This document shows, piece after piece, positions 51,609-60,741 of a stretch of 64,000 bases of DNA. Below the pieces are notes generated by a model that worked only from the letters and a program-made list of their open reading frames with translations, had not been told where the DNA came from and ran no database searches. Origin of the DNA: Pirellulales bacterium (GTDB lineage: Bacteria > Planctomycetota > Planctomycetia > Pirellulales > JACPPG01); assembly GCA_035546535.1 (NCBI GenBank), contig DASZWQ010000156.1:1-64000 (forward strand), given 5' to 3'. How positions within the stretch are numbered: the stretch's first letter is position 1; every line of letters begins with the position of its first letter. A program made the translations under genes and the position numbers.

Positions 51609-51974
51609 TTACTTGCTCACGACCGGCGTCGGCGGCCAGACGTAAGCTTCGGGAAAGCTGCGCTTGATCGCCCGGAAATCGCGCTCCGAGAAATTGGGCG
51701 GCGGCAAGTAGATCTGCCCGACCGGTCGATCGCCCAGCCATCGTCGGAATGCTGGTAACGAACGTCCGTCGTCGTTCGGCGATTGCAGCTCGGCGAGCGT
51801 ATAGACGGAACCGCCCCGGGCCGTGATCTCTTCGGCCAATTCTCGTCGGCTGCGCACGGTGTTGACTTGCCAGGCGAACCAGCCGACGAGCAGCGCGACG
51901 CCTGCGATCGCGGCCAGTAGCGTCCCCAGGCTGAAGCGGAGGCGGCGGCTAGGAAGCGGAATCGCGAAAGCCAT
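51609..51974 (-). CDS. Small membrane-anchored protein of the planctomycete RFSLGTLL type
   Basis: The 121-residue protein starts MAFAIPLPSRRLRFSLGTLLAAIAGVALLVGWFAWQV: basic head RRLRFSLGTLL then one membrane helix (about 15-36), the N-terminus I know from many planctomycete leucine-rich-repeat membrane proteins. The outer part (RSRRELAEEITARGGSVYTLAEL, then IYLPPPNFSERDFRAIKRSFPEAYVWPP) has at most one degenerate LRR-like unit. It is probably a truncated relative of that family or a short natural member. Confidence 0.72.
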   Translation of the reverse strand: MAFAIPLPSRRLRFSLGTLLAAIAGVALLVGWFAWQVNTVRSRRELAEEITARGGSVYTLAELQSPNDDGRSLPAFRRWLGDRPVGQIYLPPPNFSERDFRAIKRSFPEAYVWPPTPVVSK

Positions 51975-52114
51975 ATAAACTATTGTAGTCCCGCGGCCTG
52001 CTCTCGCATCCCGCGGTGACCAGGCCTAGGATGGAGCCGTAGGGGCGTTGGCCGTGCCCTGTGTGCAGGCCATCTGATGGATCGATGGATCCTGATTTTG
52101 ATAAGGAGTGTCGC

Positions 52115-52885
52115 GTGCGCCGACCTGTTTTGAAATGGTTGTTGTTCGCCGCGGTGGGCCAGGTGACGGTGGCGGCAGCATTCGCGCAAGGCCAGGTCGC
52201 AAGCGATCAATCCCCCGCCGCGGCCTCTTCGACAGATCGCGCGGTCAGCACAACCAGCGACCCACTGCCGGAGCCATTGCAGTTCTACAAGGGGCGCGAG
52301 ATCGCGCCGTACATGACATTTCACGGCGCCGATTGGCTGGTGCGCAAGGAACGGCAAAGCGAAGAGGACTGCAACCGGCTGGTCAAGGCGCTGAAGATCA
52401 AGCCCGGCCAGACCGTCTGCGACATGGGATGCGGCAACGGCTTCTACACGATCCGCATGGCCCGGCTGGTGGGCGAGCGTGGCCGCGTGCTGGCCGTCGA
52501 CATTCAGCCGGAGATGCTCTCGCTGCTCGACAAACAGGTGAAGGGGAAAAAGATCAAGCACGTCGAACCGATCCTCAGCACGCCCATTGATCCCAGCCTG
52601 CCCGAGGGGGAAGTCGACCTGATCCTGATCGTGGACGTGTACCACGAGTTTACTTACCCCGAGCACATGCTGAAGGCGATGCGCAAGAGCCTGGCGCCCG
52701 GAGGGCGGATCGCGCTGGCCGAGTTTCGTCTCGAAGACCCGTCGGTTCCGATCAAGCTGCTGCACAAGATGAGCAAGGAACAGATCTTGAAGGAGTACGA
52801 ACCTAACGGCTTCAAACTGGTCGAACAATTCGACGAACTGCCGTGGCAACACCTGATGTTCTTCGAGAAAGACGATAGCAAGTAG
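52115..52885 (+). CDS. Secreted class I SAM-dependent methyltransferase
   Basis: The 256-residue protein starts at the GTG at 52115, six bases behind AAGGAG. It has a signal peptide (MRRPVLKWLLFAAVGQVTVAAAFAQG). The methyltransferase core follows: motif I VCDMGCGNGFYTIRMARLVG (about 101-120), acidic loop LAVDIQPEMLSLL, then DLILIVDVYHEFTYPEHMLKAMRKSLAPGGRIALAEFR. An export signal on a SAM enzyme is unusual because SAM is cytoplasmic; similar secreted proteins exist in other bacteria but their function is unsettled. It is not next to any obvious partner. Confidence 0.85.
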   Translation: MRRPVLKWLLFAAVGQVTVAAAFAQGQVASDQSPAAASSTDRAVSTTSDPLPEPLQFYKGREIAPYMTFHGADWLVRKERQSEEDCNRLVKALKIKPGQTVCDMGCGNGFYTIRMARLVGERGRVLAVDIQPEMLSLLDKQVKGKKIKHVEPILSTPIDPSLPEGEVDLILIVDVYHEFTYPEHMLKAMRKSLAPGGRIALAEFRLEDPSVPIKLLHKMSKEQILKEYEPNGFKLVEQFDELPWQHLMFFEKDDSK

Positions 52886-52931
52886 GGTGCACTGTGTGCA
52901 CCATGCACAAGGTGAGACTGAACACGGGACG

Positions 52932-52967
52932 CGTGCCATCCTTTTTCGCTGCAAGCGAATCAGTATG
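52932..52967. repeat. Degenerate interspersed repeat family B
   Basis: CGTGCCATCCTTTTTCGC then TGCAAGCGAATCAGTATG resembles the family B units at 25407 and 33942 with several changes. It sits between the convergent methyltransferase and sirtuin genes. Confidence 0.65.
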
Positions 52968-52998
52968 TACAGAGCTAATGGGCGATCGCCGGAGGGCT

Positions 52999-53754
52999 CT
53001 ACGGTCCCTCGGCCAGCAATCGATCCACCTTCGACAGCGCCTCGCCGATTGATTCATCGAGCACCAGATCAGCAAGGCCGTCCAAGGGCGTTGGGTCGCG
53101 ATTGATGATCACCAGCTTCGCGCCATGTTCCTTGGCCGTGCGCGGAATACTGGCCGCCGGCTCGACCACCAAGGACGACCCAAGTGCCAGAAGCACGTCC
53201 GCCTGCCGCGCCAGTTGAAACGCGTTTTGAATCACCGCCGGTGGCAATGCCTGACCGAAGGAGACCGTGGCATGCTTTAGCCGGTCGCCGTCGCAAGCAG
53301 GACAGGGGGGCACCCGCTTGGTGCGACGAAACGCTTCGACCAGCGGATCGACGTCAAAACGCTCGAGGCAATCCTGACATTCGATCATCATCGCCGTGCC
53401 GTGCAGCTCGAGCACGCGCTGACTGCCAGCCCGCTGGTGCAGTTCGTCGATATTTTGCGTGATGACGCCCACGAGTCGGCCTTGCTCTTCCCAATGGGCG
53501 AGCGCCCGATGGCCGGCGTTGGGGCGCGCGTCGCGGAATTCGAGCTGACCGGCCGCCTTCTGTTCCCAGTATTCATGGCGCGCTTCGGCGCTTTGCATGA
53601 ACTCCTGGTACATGATCATGCGAAAGCGCGTCCAGATGCCCCCCGGCGAGCGAAAATCGGGGATGCCGCTTTCCGTGCTGATACCGGCGCCGGTGAAGGC
53701 AACGGCCGATTGCGCGTGAGAGAGCCATTCGGCGATCGTTTCGTGCGAGGTCAT
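52999..53754 (-). CDS. cobB: NAD-dependent protein deacylase (sirtuin, Sir2/CobB family)
   Basis: The 251-residue enzyme has the sirtuin set: FTGAGISTESGIPDFRS (about 20-36) for NAD, TQNIDELHQRAG (about 99-110), catalytic His in LELHGT (about 118), zinc Cys pairs CQDC (126/129) and CPAC (151/154), then GSSLVVEPAA and VIINRD. It removes acyl groups from lysines with use of NAD. It is about 140 bp from the pheT end and is not obviously in an operon. Confidence 0.93.
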   Translation of the reverse strand: MTSHETIAEWLSHAQSAVAFTGAGISTESGIPDFRSPGGIWTRFRMIMYQEFMQSAEARHEYWEQKAAGQLEFRDARPNAGHRALAHWEEQGRLVGVITQNIDELHQRAGSQRVLELHGTAMMIECQDCLERFDVDPLVEAFRRTKRVPPCPACDGDRLKHATVSFGQALPPAVIQNAFQLARQADVLLALGSSLVVEPAASIPRTAKEHGAKLVIINRDPTPLDGLADLVLDESIGEALSKVDRLLAEGP

Positions 53755-53893
53755 ACCGCCATGATGAGGCAGGTCGCGCTAAAAGGCAATCTTCTGCCTA
53801 CTGTAGCCGGCCCTCTTTGAGGGCCGGTAATTTTCGCAAGAGGCTCCGGGGGCCCAGACCCAGGGCTACAGTGAACATTCGTCGCAAATCCGC

Positions 53894-55915
53894 TCACATC
53901 GCGCGCAGCTGCGCGCCCAGTGTCTGCCCACAGCGGGCGACAATTTCGTGGCAGATTTTGTCGGCTTGCTCTCCCGGCAGCGTGCGTTGCGGATCGCGCA
54001 GCTTGATCGACAGCAGGATGCTTTTCTTGCCGGCGCCCAGCCGCTCGGCATCGCGATAGGTGTCGCGGTAGCTGAGCTGTTCCAGAATCGCTCCGGCCGC
54101 GTCGCGCACGACAGCGGCGATTTCGGCCCAGGTGACGCGCTCGTCGACGACCAGGTTCAAATCGCGTTCGATGGCGGGAAAGGGAGCGAGCCGCTCGAAT
54201 TGCGGGACGAGGTTGGCGAGCTTGTCGAGCACGGCCAGATTCACCTCGGCAACTGTCGAGCGGCCGCGCAGGTCGAACTTGTGCAGACAATCGCGACTGA
54301 CCTCGCCCAGGAAGCCCAGTCGTGCGCCGTCGACGAGCAGTTCGCCGCAGCGCGTCGCGTCCAGCAGCGCCGACGGTGCGGCCGGCCCGATTGACAGAGT
54401 TGCGCGCGGATTCAGCCGTGCCACGATCGCCTCGATCACCCCTTTGAGAGACACAAAGTCGCCCCCCGTCGTGATCGCCAGCATCCGCTCTTCATCGGGC
54501 AGGCCCGTGGCACGCGGCAGATAGACGTGCGCCATTTCGAACAGCTCGATCGTGGGATTCGAGAGCGTTTCGTTGGTGTAGCGCGCGGCCAGCAGGCTCG
54601 GCACGAGACTGCGTCGCAGATAACTGGCGCGGCGCAGAATCGGCATCTGCGTCACGAGCGGCGCCGCGTCGGTCCAAGGGCTGTAGGCATTCGACAAATC
54701 CTCTTCGACCACGCTGAGGGTCAAGGCTTCGTCGAAGCCGGCCGCCACCAGCACCTGGCGGATGCGATCGTGAACCTGGTCTTCGCGGCTGCGGGCGGAG
54801 GCGGCCATCGGCACGCTGACGTCCTCGGGAATCTCATCGTATCCGTGGATGCGCGCGACTTCTTCGACCAGGTCGATCTCGCGCGACAGGTCCGCGCGCC
54901 AGCTTGGCGGAATGACTTCGATCTGGTCGGCGTCCGACTTCACTTCCCGGTTGCCGAGATCCGCAAGGATCTGCCGTACGCGTGCCGGCGGAATGTCGAT
55001 TCCCAGGATGCGCTTGAGTTGCGATAGCCGCAACACGACCGGCATACGGGCCGAGGGCTTGGCGCCGACGTCGATCACGCCCGCCGCCAAGGTACCCCCG
55101 GCCAGTTCCAGGATCAGCCGGCACGCGCGACGGCTGGCCCAATCGACCCCGGCAGGATCGAGCCCACGCTCGAAGCGGAACGACGAGTCGCTGTGCAGAT
55201 TCAAGCGGCGGGCGGTGGTGCGGATCGACAGGGGATCGAACGCCGCGGCTTCGAGCAGGATATCGCGCGACTGGTTCGTGACCTCGGTCTCGGCCCCCCC
55301 CATCACGCCGCCGACGCCGATCGCGCGCTTGTTGTCGGCAATGACGCACACGCCCGGCCCGACGTTGTAGGTGCGGTGATCGATCGCCAAGAGCTGTTCG
55401 TCGGGGCGCCCCTCGCGAACGATGATTTCATGTCCGCCGACGCGCGCCAGGTCGAAGGCGTGCAGCGGTTGACCGCACTCCATCAGGACATAATTCGTGA
55501 TGTCGACGATATTGTTGATCGCCGCGATGCCGATGGTTGCCAGCCGCTCTTTCATCCAGGCGGGGCTGGGGCCGACTTTCACTCCCTGGATCACCCGCGC
55601 CGTGTAGCGAGGGCAAAGTTGCGGGCAGTCGATGCGCACTTTGGCGAGGGTGTCGATCTTGGGCCCCGATTCGGGCAGATCAACCGGCGGCAGCTTCAAT
55701 TCGCGTTCGAACAGCACCGCCGCTTCGCGCGCGATCCCGATATGCCCCAAACAGTCGGGCCGGTTGCTCGTGACTTCCAGGTCGATCGCCAGGTCGTCGC
55801 CGACCTGCTTGGTCTCTTCGTGGTTCAGGCCCGCCAGCATCAAGCGGCGCTCGAACTCGGCGGCCGGCATGTCGAGCCGCACGTAATCTTTCAACCAGTT
55901 CCAGGAGACGATCAT
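53894..55915 (-). CDS. pheT: Phenylalanyl-tRNA synthetase beta subunit (short form)
   Basis: The 673-residue protein is the non-catalytic beta chain of PheRS. It starts MIVSWNWLKDYVRLDMPAAEFERRLMLAGL and moves directly to LEVTSNRPDCLGHIGIAREAAVL, so the EMAP-II-like tRNA-binding OB domain that splits this region in E. coli is absent, explaining the short length. The B3/B4 editing domain (RVIQGVKVGPSPAWMKERLATIGIAAINNIVDITNYVL...GQPLHAFD), B5 domain, the class II core-like domain (IHGYDEIPEDVSVPMAA) and a C-terminal FDX-ACB anticodon domain (FERLAPFPAIERDLNLVVDERVTWAEI) are all present. It lies 48 bp behind pheS. Confidence 0.95.
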   Translation of the reverse strand: MIVSWNWLKDYVRLDMPAAEFERRLMLAGLNHEETKQVGDDLAIDLEVTSNRPDCLGHIGIAREAAVLFERELKLPPVDLPESGPKIDTLAKVRIDCPQLCPRYTARVIQGVKVGPSPAWMKERLATIGIAAINNIVDITNYVLMECGQPLHAFDLARVGGHEIIVREGRPDEQLLAIDHRTYNVGPGVCVIADNKRAIGVGGVMGGAETEVTNQSRDILLEAAAFDPLSIRTTARRLNLHSDSSFRFERGLDPAGVDWASRRACRLILELAGGTLAAGVIDVGAKPSARMPVVLRLSQLKRILGIDIPPARVRQILADLGNREVKSDADQIEVIPPSWRADLSREIDLVEEVARIHGYDEIPEDVSVPMAASARSREDQVHDRIRQVLVAAGFDEALTLSVVEEDLSNAYSPWTDAAPLVTQMPILRRASYLRRSLVPSLLAARYTNETLSNPTIELFEMAHVYLPRATGLPDEERMLAITTGGDFVSLKGVIEAIVARLNPRATLSIGPAAPSALLDATRCGELLVDGARLGFLGEVSRDCLHKFDLRGRSTVAEVNLAVLDKLANLVPQFERLAPFPAIERDLNLVVDERVTWAEIAAVVRDAAGAILEQLSYRDTYRDAERLGAGKKSILLSIKLRDPQRTLPGEQADKICHEIVARCGQTLGAQLRAM

Positions 55916-55963
55916 GGCAAGCTACGAATGCGAAGTTTGCGAGGAGTGGCTGCGCCGCACCCG

Positions 55964-57049
55964 TTAAAACTGTTCCAGGAAGCGGACGTCGTTCTTGTAA
56001 AACTCGCGAATGTCGGTCACGTTGTGCCGGCGGGCACAAACACGCTCGACGCCCAGACCAAACGCAAAGCCCGACACTTGTTCGGGATCGTAGCCGACGG
56101 CGGCCAGTACGTTGGGATCGACCATGCCGGCGCCCCCCATTTCGATCCAGTTATCGTTCCAGCTCATGTCGACTTCCACGCTCGGTTCGGTGAACGGGAA
56201 GAAGCTTGGCCGGAAGCGGATATGTACGTCGCCGCCGAAATAGCTGCGGGCAAATAGTCGCAGCACGCTCTTCAGATCCGCCATGGTGACGTGCCGGTCA
56301 ACGAGCAGTCCCTCGATCTGATGGAACATCGGATAGTGCGTGGCGTCGGCCGTGTCGGGCCGATAAACGCGCCCCAGCGAGATGATCCGTACCGGCGGCG
56401 GCGTCTTCTCCATCACGCGGATCTGCACCGTGCTGGTCTGGCTGCGTAACAGCAGCGGGCTGCTGGCAGAAGTGCCGCCCAAGGCTGGGTGCGGCGCCCG
56501 TTGCGCTTTGTCAGGCGCGCTGACCGCGGCCGTCGACAGGTAGAAATTTTCGAGTGGATCGCGGGCCGGATGCGCCGCGGGAATGTTCAGGGCCTGAAAG
56601 TTGTGCCACTCGTCCTCGATCTCGGGCCCGCCGGCGGCGCTGAAGCCCAGGCGCCCCATGATCTCTTTCAGGTGTTCGATCGTTTGCGTGATCGGGTGCA
56701 GATGGCCCAAACGCACGGCCCGGCCCGGCAGCGTGGGATCGAAGCGCGGTCCGGTTGCCTGGCCGGACCCGCCCGTGTGCGCGGTGGAATTCTTAACCCG
56801 CAGCTCGGCGGCGGTGAAGGCGGTTTCGAGCGCCTCTTTGACTTCGTTCAGACGCTTGCCGGCGGCCGGCTTCTCGGCCTTGTCGACCTTGCCGAGCCCC
56901 TTTTGGACCTCCTTCAGGCGGCCACTCTTAGCGCCCAGGAACTCGATGCGCGCAGCCTCGAGCGCGGCCGTATCCGCGGCGGCCGCGAAGGTGTTCTCCG
57001 CGTCGTCGAGCAGCGAATCGAGTTCGGCGAGAAATTCAGCCAGTGCCAT
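55964..57049 (-). CDS. pheS: Phenylalanyl-tRNA synthetase alpha subunit
   Basis: The 361-residue catalytic chain from the ATG at 57049 has the N-terminal coiled coil ([47 protein letters not shown]), motif [47 protein letters not shown] and catalytic motifs [32 protein letters not shown] and [17 protein letters not shown]. Between FYLS and LLLRSQTS there is an extra block of about 25 residues ([20 protein letters not shown], then TSASSP) where other PheS proteins have a few. An upstream open frame runs through rplT in another phase and is not part of the gene. It charges tRNA-Phe with PheT. Confidence 0.95.
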   Translation of the reverse strand: MALAEFLAELDSLLDDAENTFAAAADTAALEAARIEFLGAKSGRLKEVQKGLGKVDKAEKPAAGKRLNEVKEALETAFTAAELRVKNSTAHTGGSGQATGPRFDPTLPGRAVRLGHLHPITQTIEHLKEIMGRLGFSAAGGPEIEDEWHNFQALNIPAAHPARDPLENFYLSTAAVSAPDKAQRAPHPALGGTSASSPLLLRSQTSTVQIRVMEKTPPPVRIISLGRVYRPDTADATHYPMFHQIEGLLVDRHVTMADLKSVLRLFARSYFGGDVHIRFRPSFFPFTEPSVEVDMSWNDNWIEMGGAGMVDPNVLAAVGYDPEQVSGFAFGLGVERVCARRHNVTDIREFYKNDVRFLEQF

Positions 57050-57243
57050 CGCGGCGAACCACGGGAGTACGGGTCGAAAAATCCAGCCAGCAGCGTAACG
57101 GCCGGCCCTGGAAAGGGACAGAGGAGTCGCGGCGAATGTTCGTTGTTGCGCACGCTCGGGCGTTTGCGCGAGGCATGGCACCCGCGGCGCGCACGAACAC
57201 GCAACGGGGCTCGAACCATTCGCAGCCAACCCGAAGCGACGGC

Positions 57244-57603
57244 TCAGGCCGCCTGCAAGACTTCCTTCACCGCGGCCACGACGGCGTCGAAGCCGGCCGG
57301 ATCGGCGATGGCCATTTCCGACAGCGACTTGCGATCGAGCGTGATCTTGGCCTTTTCCAGGCCGTGGATGAATTCGCTGTAGCGCAGGCCGCGCTCGCGA
57401 ACGGCGGCATTGATGCGGATAATCCACAAGCGGCGGAAATCACGCTTGCGTGCGCGGCGATCGCGAAACGCGTATACGCCGGCGCGAACCAACGATTCCT
57501 TGGCCGTTCGCAGCAGCTTGCCGCGGCCGCCGCGGAATCCCTTGACCTTCTTGAACAGCCGTTTCTTGGCCTGGGTGCGAGCGGCACCCTTGGTCGTTCT
57601 CAT
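57244..57603 (-). CDS. rplT: 50S ribosomal protein L20
   Basis: The 119-residue basic protein ([90 protein letters not shown]) is a standard L20, which binds 23S rRNA early in assembly and in many bacteria represses its own operon. AGGAG lies about ten bases ahead of the ATG. It follows rpmI by 133 bases; that spacer holds two hairpins. Confidence 0.97.
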   Translation of the reverse strand: MRTTKGAARTQAKKRLFKKVKGFRGGRGKLLRTAKESLVRAGVYAFRDRRARKRDFRRLWIIRINAAVRERGLRYSEFIHGLEKAKITLDRKSLSEMAIADPAGFDAVVAAVKEVLQAA

Positions 57604-57736
57604 GGCAGTCGACTCCTACCGTTTCACGCGTTCAAGGCCTTCCCTGCAAGGAGGGAATGTTTGTTGCCCGGCGTGTTGTTCAGGTTTTTTTAAGACACGG
57701 GCCGTGTGGCCGTGCCTTTCGTGCGCGTCTGTGTTC
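57604..57736 (-). promoter_or_regulatory. rpmI-rplT spacer with hairpins, candidate L20 control region
   Basis: On the minus strand the spacer contains ACACGG-c-CCGTGT, followed by CTTAAAAAAACC, and then TTCCCT-ccttgc-AGGGAA shortly before the rplT ribosome binding site AGGAG. L20 is known to autoregulate rpmI-rplT by binding mRNA structures in E. coli and Bacillus; this spacer is a reasonable site, by inference only. Confidence 0.35.
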
Positions 57737-57940
57737 TTAGTAGCTGTAGCCGCGGAGCGAATCCTTGATCCGCTTGGCCTCCATCGGCGCGAGCGTACGC
57801 GTGCCACGCAACTTGCGGCGGCGCTTCTTCGTGATATGCGTCGCCAAGTGGCTGGTGCCGGTGCCGCGGTGCATGACTTTGCCGCTGGCGGTCACGCGGA
57901 ATCGCTTCTTCGAACCTTTGTGTGTTTTTTGCTTGGGCAT
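57737..57940 (-). CDS. rpmI: 50S ribosomal protein L35
   Basis: The 67-residue protein (MPKQKTHKGSKKRFRVTASGK, then GTSHLATHITKKRRRKLRGTRTLAPMEAKRIKDSLRGY) is L35. It is the first gene of rpmI-rplT-pheS-pheT. In many bacteria infC (IF3) precedes it; here the upstream gene on the same strand is an unrelated secreted TPR protein, 156 bp away, so infC lies elsewhere in the genome. Confidence 0.97.
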   Translation of the reverse strand: MPKQKTHKGSKKRFRVTASGKVMHRGTGTSHLATHITKKRRRKLRGTRTLAPMEAKRIKDSLRGYSY

Positions 57941-58095
57941 GGCGTTTCATCCCGCCCGGGGGCGGTAGGGTCCCGATTGAGGAAACCGCGATTATAGAGA
58001 AAACCACCCGCCCGGCAAAGAGGGTAAGTCGGGTCAATTCCCGGTCCAGTGACTACTCCGTTTGGCCTCGCTGCCTGCAGGCGCGCGGTATTTTT

Positions 58096-59481
58096 CTAGT
58101 CGGGCCGTTCCTCCCAGGGGAGCTTGCATTCCTTATCGCTTTCGATGGTAGCGCGCATAGCCTGAATTGCGTCCTTCACTTTTTTCGCACGTTGATCCGC
58201 TGAATGGGCATCCTCATTCCGCCCCGCCGCACCCAGCGCCTTTGCGTAGTGACGGAGCAGGCGGTCAAGCACAGGATGTTCTTTGCCAGCGGCCGCCTCG
58301 ACTTGGGAAATTTGGTTCTCAAGTAAATCCATCGCCTCGCGAAGGCGACCGTCCACGGTGAGCATTGCCGCGTAGATTGTACTCTCGGCCGCTCGTAAAG
58401 ATGGGCAGACGTGGGCCGACGTGAGGTCGGCAGCCTCGTAGATGATGTCGCGCGCCTCGTCCGTCTTCCCCATCTTCAACAAGATTGCACCCTTTACCCT
58501 TTGGGCGAAGGCACGGTCAGCCTTATTCGTGGTCGCTTTTAAGTATTCGTCTGCTTTTTGCAACGCCGATTCATACTTGTGCTGTTGCATATCGAGGACT
58601 GCCCGAGAATTTAGCACCCGCCGAGCTAGTGCCTCGCGTCTCGTAGCAGGCGGCGCCGTTCCGTCGTTGTCCAATGAGCCGCTTGCTTTGTCCAAGCAGG
58701 CTTGCGCTCGGGAGAGGTCGTCTACTTTTAGAAAAGTCGACGTAGCATCGAGCAAGCATTCAACGTACTCGAACTGCACTTCATCATCGAACGCCGAACA
58801 AATTCGGCAGGCGCTACAGATAGCACGCGCTGCGCCAATCATGTCGCCAGTTTCAATGTAGGCTTTGTTGAGTACGCACAAGCACTTAATTACCGAAGGA
58901 GATAATTCACCATCTGCGGCAATTGCGAGGCGTTGCGCAGTGGAGGCTGCGAGCACTGCCTCCTTGGGACGCGAGCAGAGGATTAGCAAATGGGATCGAG
59001 ACAACTGAAGTACAATGGTCTCATCACAGGGAGGAGTATTTAGCAACGCGTATTGCGACTGAACGTCATTGAGATCTGCAAGCGCTGATTCGAAATCACC
59101 CTTACGAGCGGCCTGAACTGCCTCGCGCTGGAGGTCGTTCGCTTCCAAGAAGGACTTTTGCTCCTCCCCATCGAGCGCTTCATACCAGTCCAGCTTCTCC
59201 AACGCCGTCTGCATATTCACAACGTCGCAATGTCCTTCAGGGAGTTCGGCCCGAATCACGGAAAGGGCTTCAAGTATGTGTTCTCGGCCTCCTGAAAGAT
59301 CGCCCTGGTCCTCGCACTCGGCTACCATTGCCAGGATCAAATCGACCCGACGCCGGGTCTCTGGTGATAGCGACTTGACATGGTCCGCCTGGGCCGCGAA
59401 ACAAGGCGAAGCTGGCGTCAGAATGGCGCAGCACAAAGATAGGCCCACGAGAATCTTCAAAGCCCCGACGGAATATCGCAT
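58096..59481 (-). CDS. Secreted TPR-type protein, Cys-rich
   Basis: The 461-residue protein from the ATG at 59481 (AAAGGA five bases upstream) has a signal peptide (MRYSVGALKILVGLSLCCAILTPASPCFA). The rest is helical with tetratricopeptide-like pairs (LQREAVQAARKGDFESALADLNDVQSQYALL; SACRICSAFDDEVQFEYVECLLDATSTFLKVDDLSRAQACLDKA; MQQHKYESALQKADEYLKATTNKADRAFAQRVKGAILLKMGKTDEARDIIYEAADL). Cys is frequent. Base composition is less GC-rich than neighbours, suggesting recent acquisition or relaxed selection. The function is unknown. Confidence 0.78.
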   Translation of the reverse strand: MRYSVGALKILVGLSLCCAILTPASPCFAAQADHVKSLSPETRRRVDLILAMVAECEDQGDLSGGREHILEALSVIRAELPEGHCDVVNMQTALEKLDWYEALDGEEQKSFLEANDLQREAVQAARKGDFESALADLNDVQSQYALLNTPPCDETIVLQLSRSHLLILCSRPKEAVLAASTAQRLAIAADGELSPSVIKCLCVLNKAYIETGDMIGAARAICSACRICSAFDDEVQFEYVECLLDATSTFLKVDDLSRAQACLDKASGSLDNDGTAPPATRREALARRVLNSRAVLDMQQHKYESALQKADEYLKATTNKADRAFAQRVKGAILLKMGKTDEARDIIYEAADLTSAHVCPSLRAAESTIYAAMLTVDGRLREAMDLLENQISQVEAAAGKEHPVLDRLLRHYAKALGAAGRNEDAHSADQRAKKVKDAIQAMRATIESDKECKLPWEERPD

Positions 59482-59686
59482 AGAAGTCCTTTGTCGCATC
59501 GTCCTACGCGAGGAAAAAGATCGCCTCAACTATACGTGTCTAGATTCTGTGCGCAGACGGCTTGCCCCGGCAAGGTCAGTCCGGGCGCTAGCATCGGCAC
59601 CTAGGGCCGCGTGTCCCGCAGGGCCGCTGCTGCTGGGGGCACACCGATCACGGTTCCAGCAGCTTTCCCTCGTCCTCGTCAAATAG

Positions 59687-59714
59687 GCGCGCCCTGGAAA
59701 CTCCATGGGCGCGC
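59687..59714 (-). terminator. Probable terminator behind the secretin-domain gene
   Basis: GCGCGCCC (59687-59694) pairs with GGGCGCGC (59707-59714), 8 perfect base pairs with a 12-base loop. On the minus strand the stem is followed by CTATTTG, a short T-rich tract. It begins five bases after the stop of the gene at 59719. Confidence 0.55.
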
Positions 59715-59718
59715 ATCA

Positions 59719-60594
59719 TTACCGGCGCAGCACCGGCTGGCTCGCGCCTTCGAGCGATGCGGGAAGCGGCTTTCCGGCGACCACGGGCTGGTCGATCGCC
59801 TGAGTCGTGACCAACAGAAGCTGACGGAACAGGTGCTCGCTCGTCCCGGCTTTCCATTTTTTGCCCGTGGCGACGGATCGTTTCTGCGTCAGACCTGAGC
59901 AGATCCATGTCTCGCCCAACCGCGATTGGAACTCGGTGGCACACTCGCGGATCTTTAAGCCAGGGATCGTGACTCCGCCGTTTTTGACCGACTGTGACGC
60001 ATCGATTTCCGAGAAGGATAGCGCGAGCTTTACATGCACTTGATCTTCCGGCAAGCGGCGCGTCGCGACTTCGGCGCTCGTGCCCGCAAACTTCTTGATA
60101 TCCCGTCCCTCCGGGGTCCGGCCGCTCGGGAATTCCGAGCCGCTACGGAAGCTGCTTGTCTTTCCTTCTTCCGTCGTAACATTCGGCGCACAAAGCTCGG
60201 TCGCCAGTTTTTGCCGCTCGAGCGCATCGAGCAACGCGAAGAACGGATGATTCGGCGGCAGCGAGCCGCATGGAGTTATCGTGCTGTCGCCGCGTCCCGA
60301 AGAGTCGGGCGGAACGGCCGTCACTTTGTCGGTCACCGCTCGCAACTGCGCCATGCGCTGCGCGTCGACGCCCTGGGGCGTGGGGATCCGAAAGTCAAAA
60401 CCCTTCTGTCGCAGAACCGTTACATCAATCTCCACGAGGCGCAGCGTAACGAGCACTTGTTGGGAACGGCTCGATTCGCCTGTAGACGCCGGCGCTGCTT
60501 CGATCACACCCTGAGGAATTACTACCGGCTCCTCGGCACGCGCCATGCCGCTTGCACAGGCGGCTATCGCCAAAAAAAGGATGAGGCGTCGCAT
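59719..60594 (-). CDS. Isolated secretin (type II/III secretion) domain protein
   Basis: The 291-residue protein from the ATG at 60594 has a signal peptide (MRRLILFLAIAACASGMARA). The body follows the secretin order: QVLVTLRLVEIDVTVLRQKGFDFRIP, then FFALLDALERQKLATELCAPNVTTEEGKTSSFRSGSEFP, VHVKLALSFSEIDAS, VTIPGLKIRECATEFQSRLGETWICSGLTQKR, which corresponds to the beta-barrel-forming secretin core. N-terminal N0/N1 domains are missing, and the protein is too short to form a complete channel by itself. Such short secretin-like proteins are common in planctomycetes and of unknown role. The STN-module protein at 41391 is the reverse case. Confidence 0.78.
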   Translation of the reverse strand: MRRLILFLAIAACASGMARAEEPVVIPQGVIEAAPASTGESSRSQQVLVTLRLVEIDVTVLRQKGFDFRIPTPQGVDAQRMAQLRAVTDKVTAVPPDSSGRGDSTITPCGSLPPNHPFFALLDALERQKLATELCAPNVTTEEGKTSSFRSGSEFPSGRTPEGRDIKKFAGTSAEVATRRLPEDQVHVKLALSFSEIDASQSVKNGGVTIPGLKIRECATEFQSRLGETWICSGLTQKRSVATGKKWKAGTSEHLFRQLLLVTTQAIDQPVVAGKPLPASLEGASQPVLRR

Positions 60595-60741
60595 GCAAGG
60601 AATCTCGAAGGTCCCTGTGACGATCTGGCCTCGCGCCGCCGAGAGATCAATCGAGAAAATCCGTTTCATCATCGTCGCGATTCGTCCTGCCCGGGGGCGT
60701 TCGAAGGAAGCGTCCATCCTTAAAAACCGCTGGCGGCGCAT

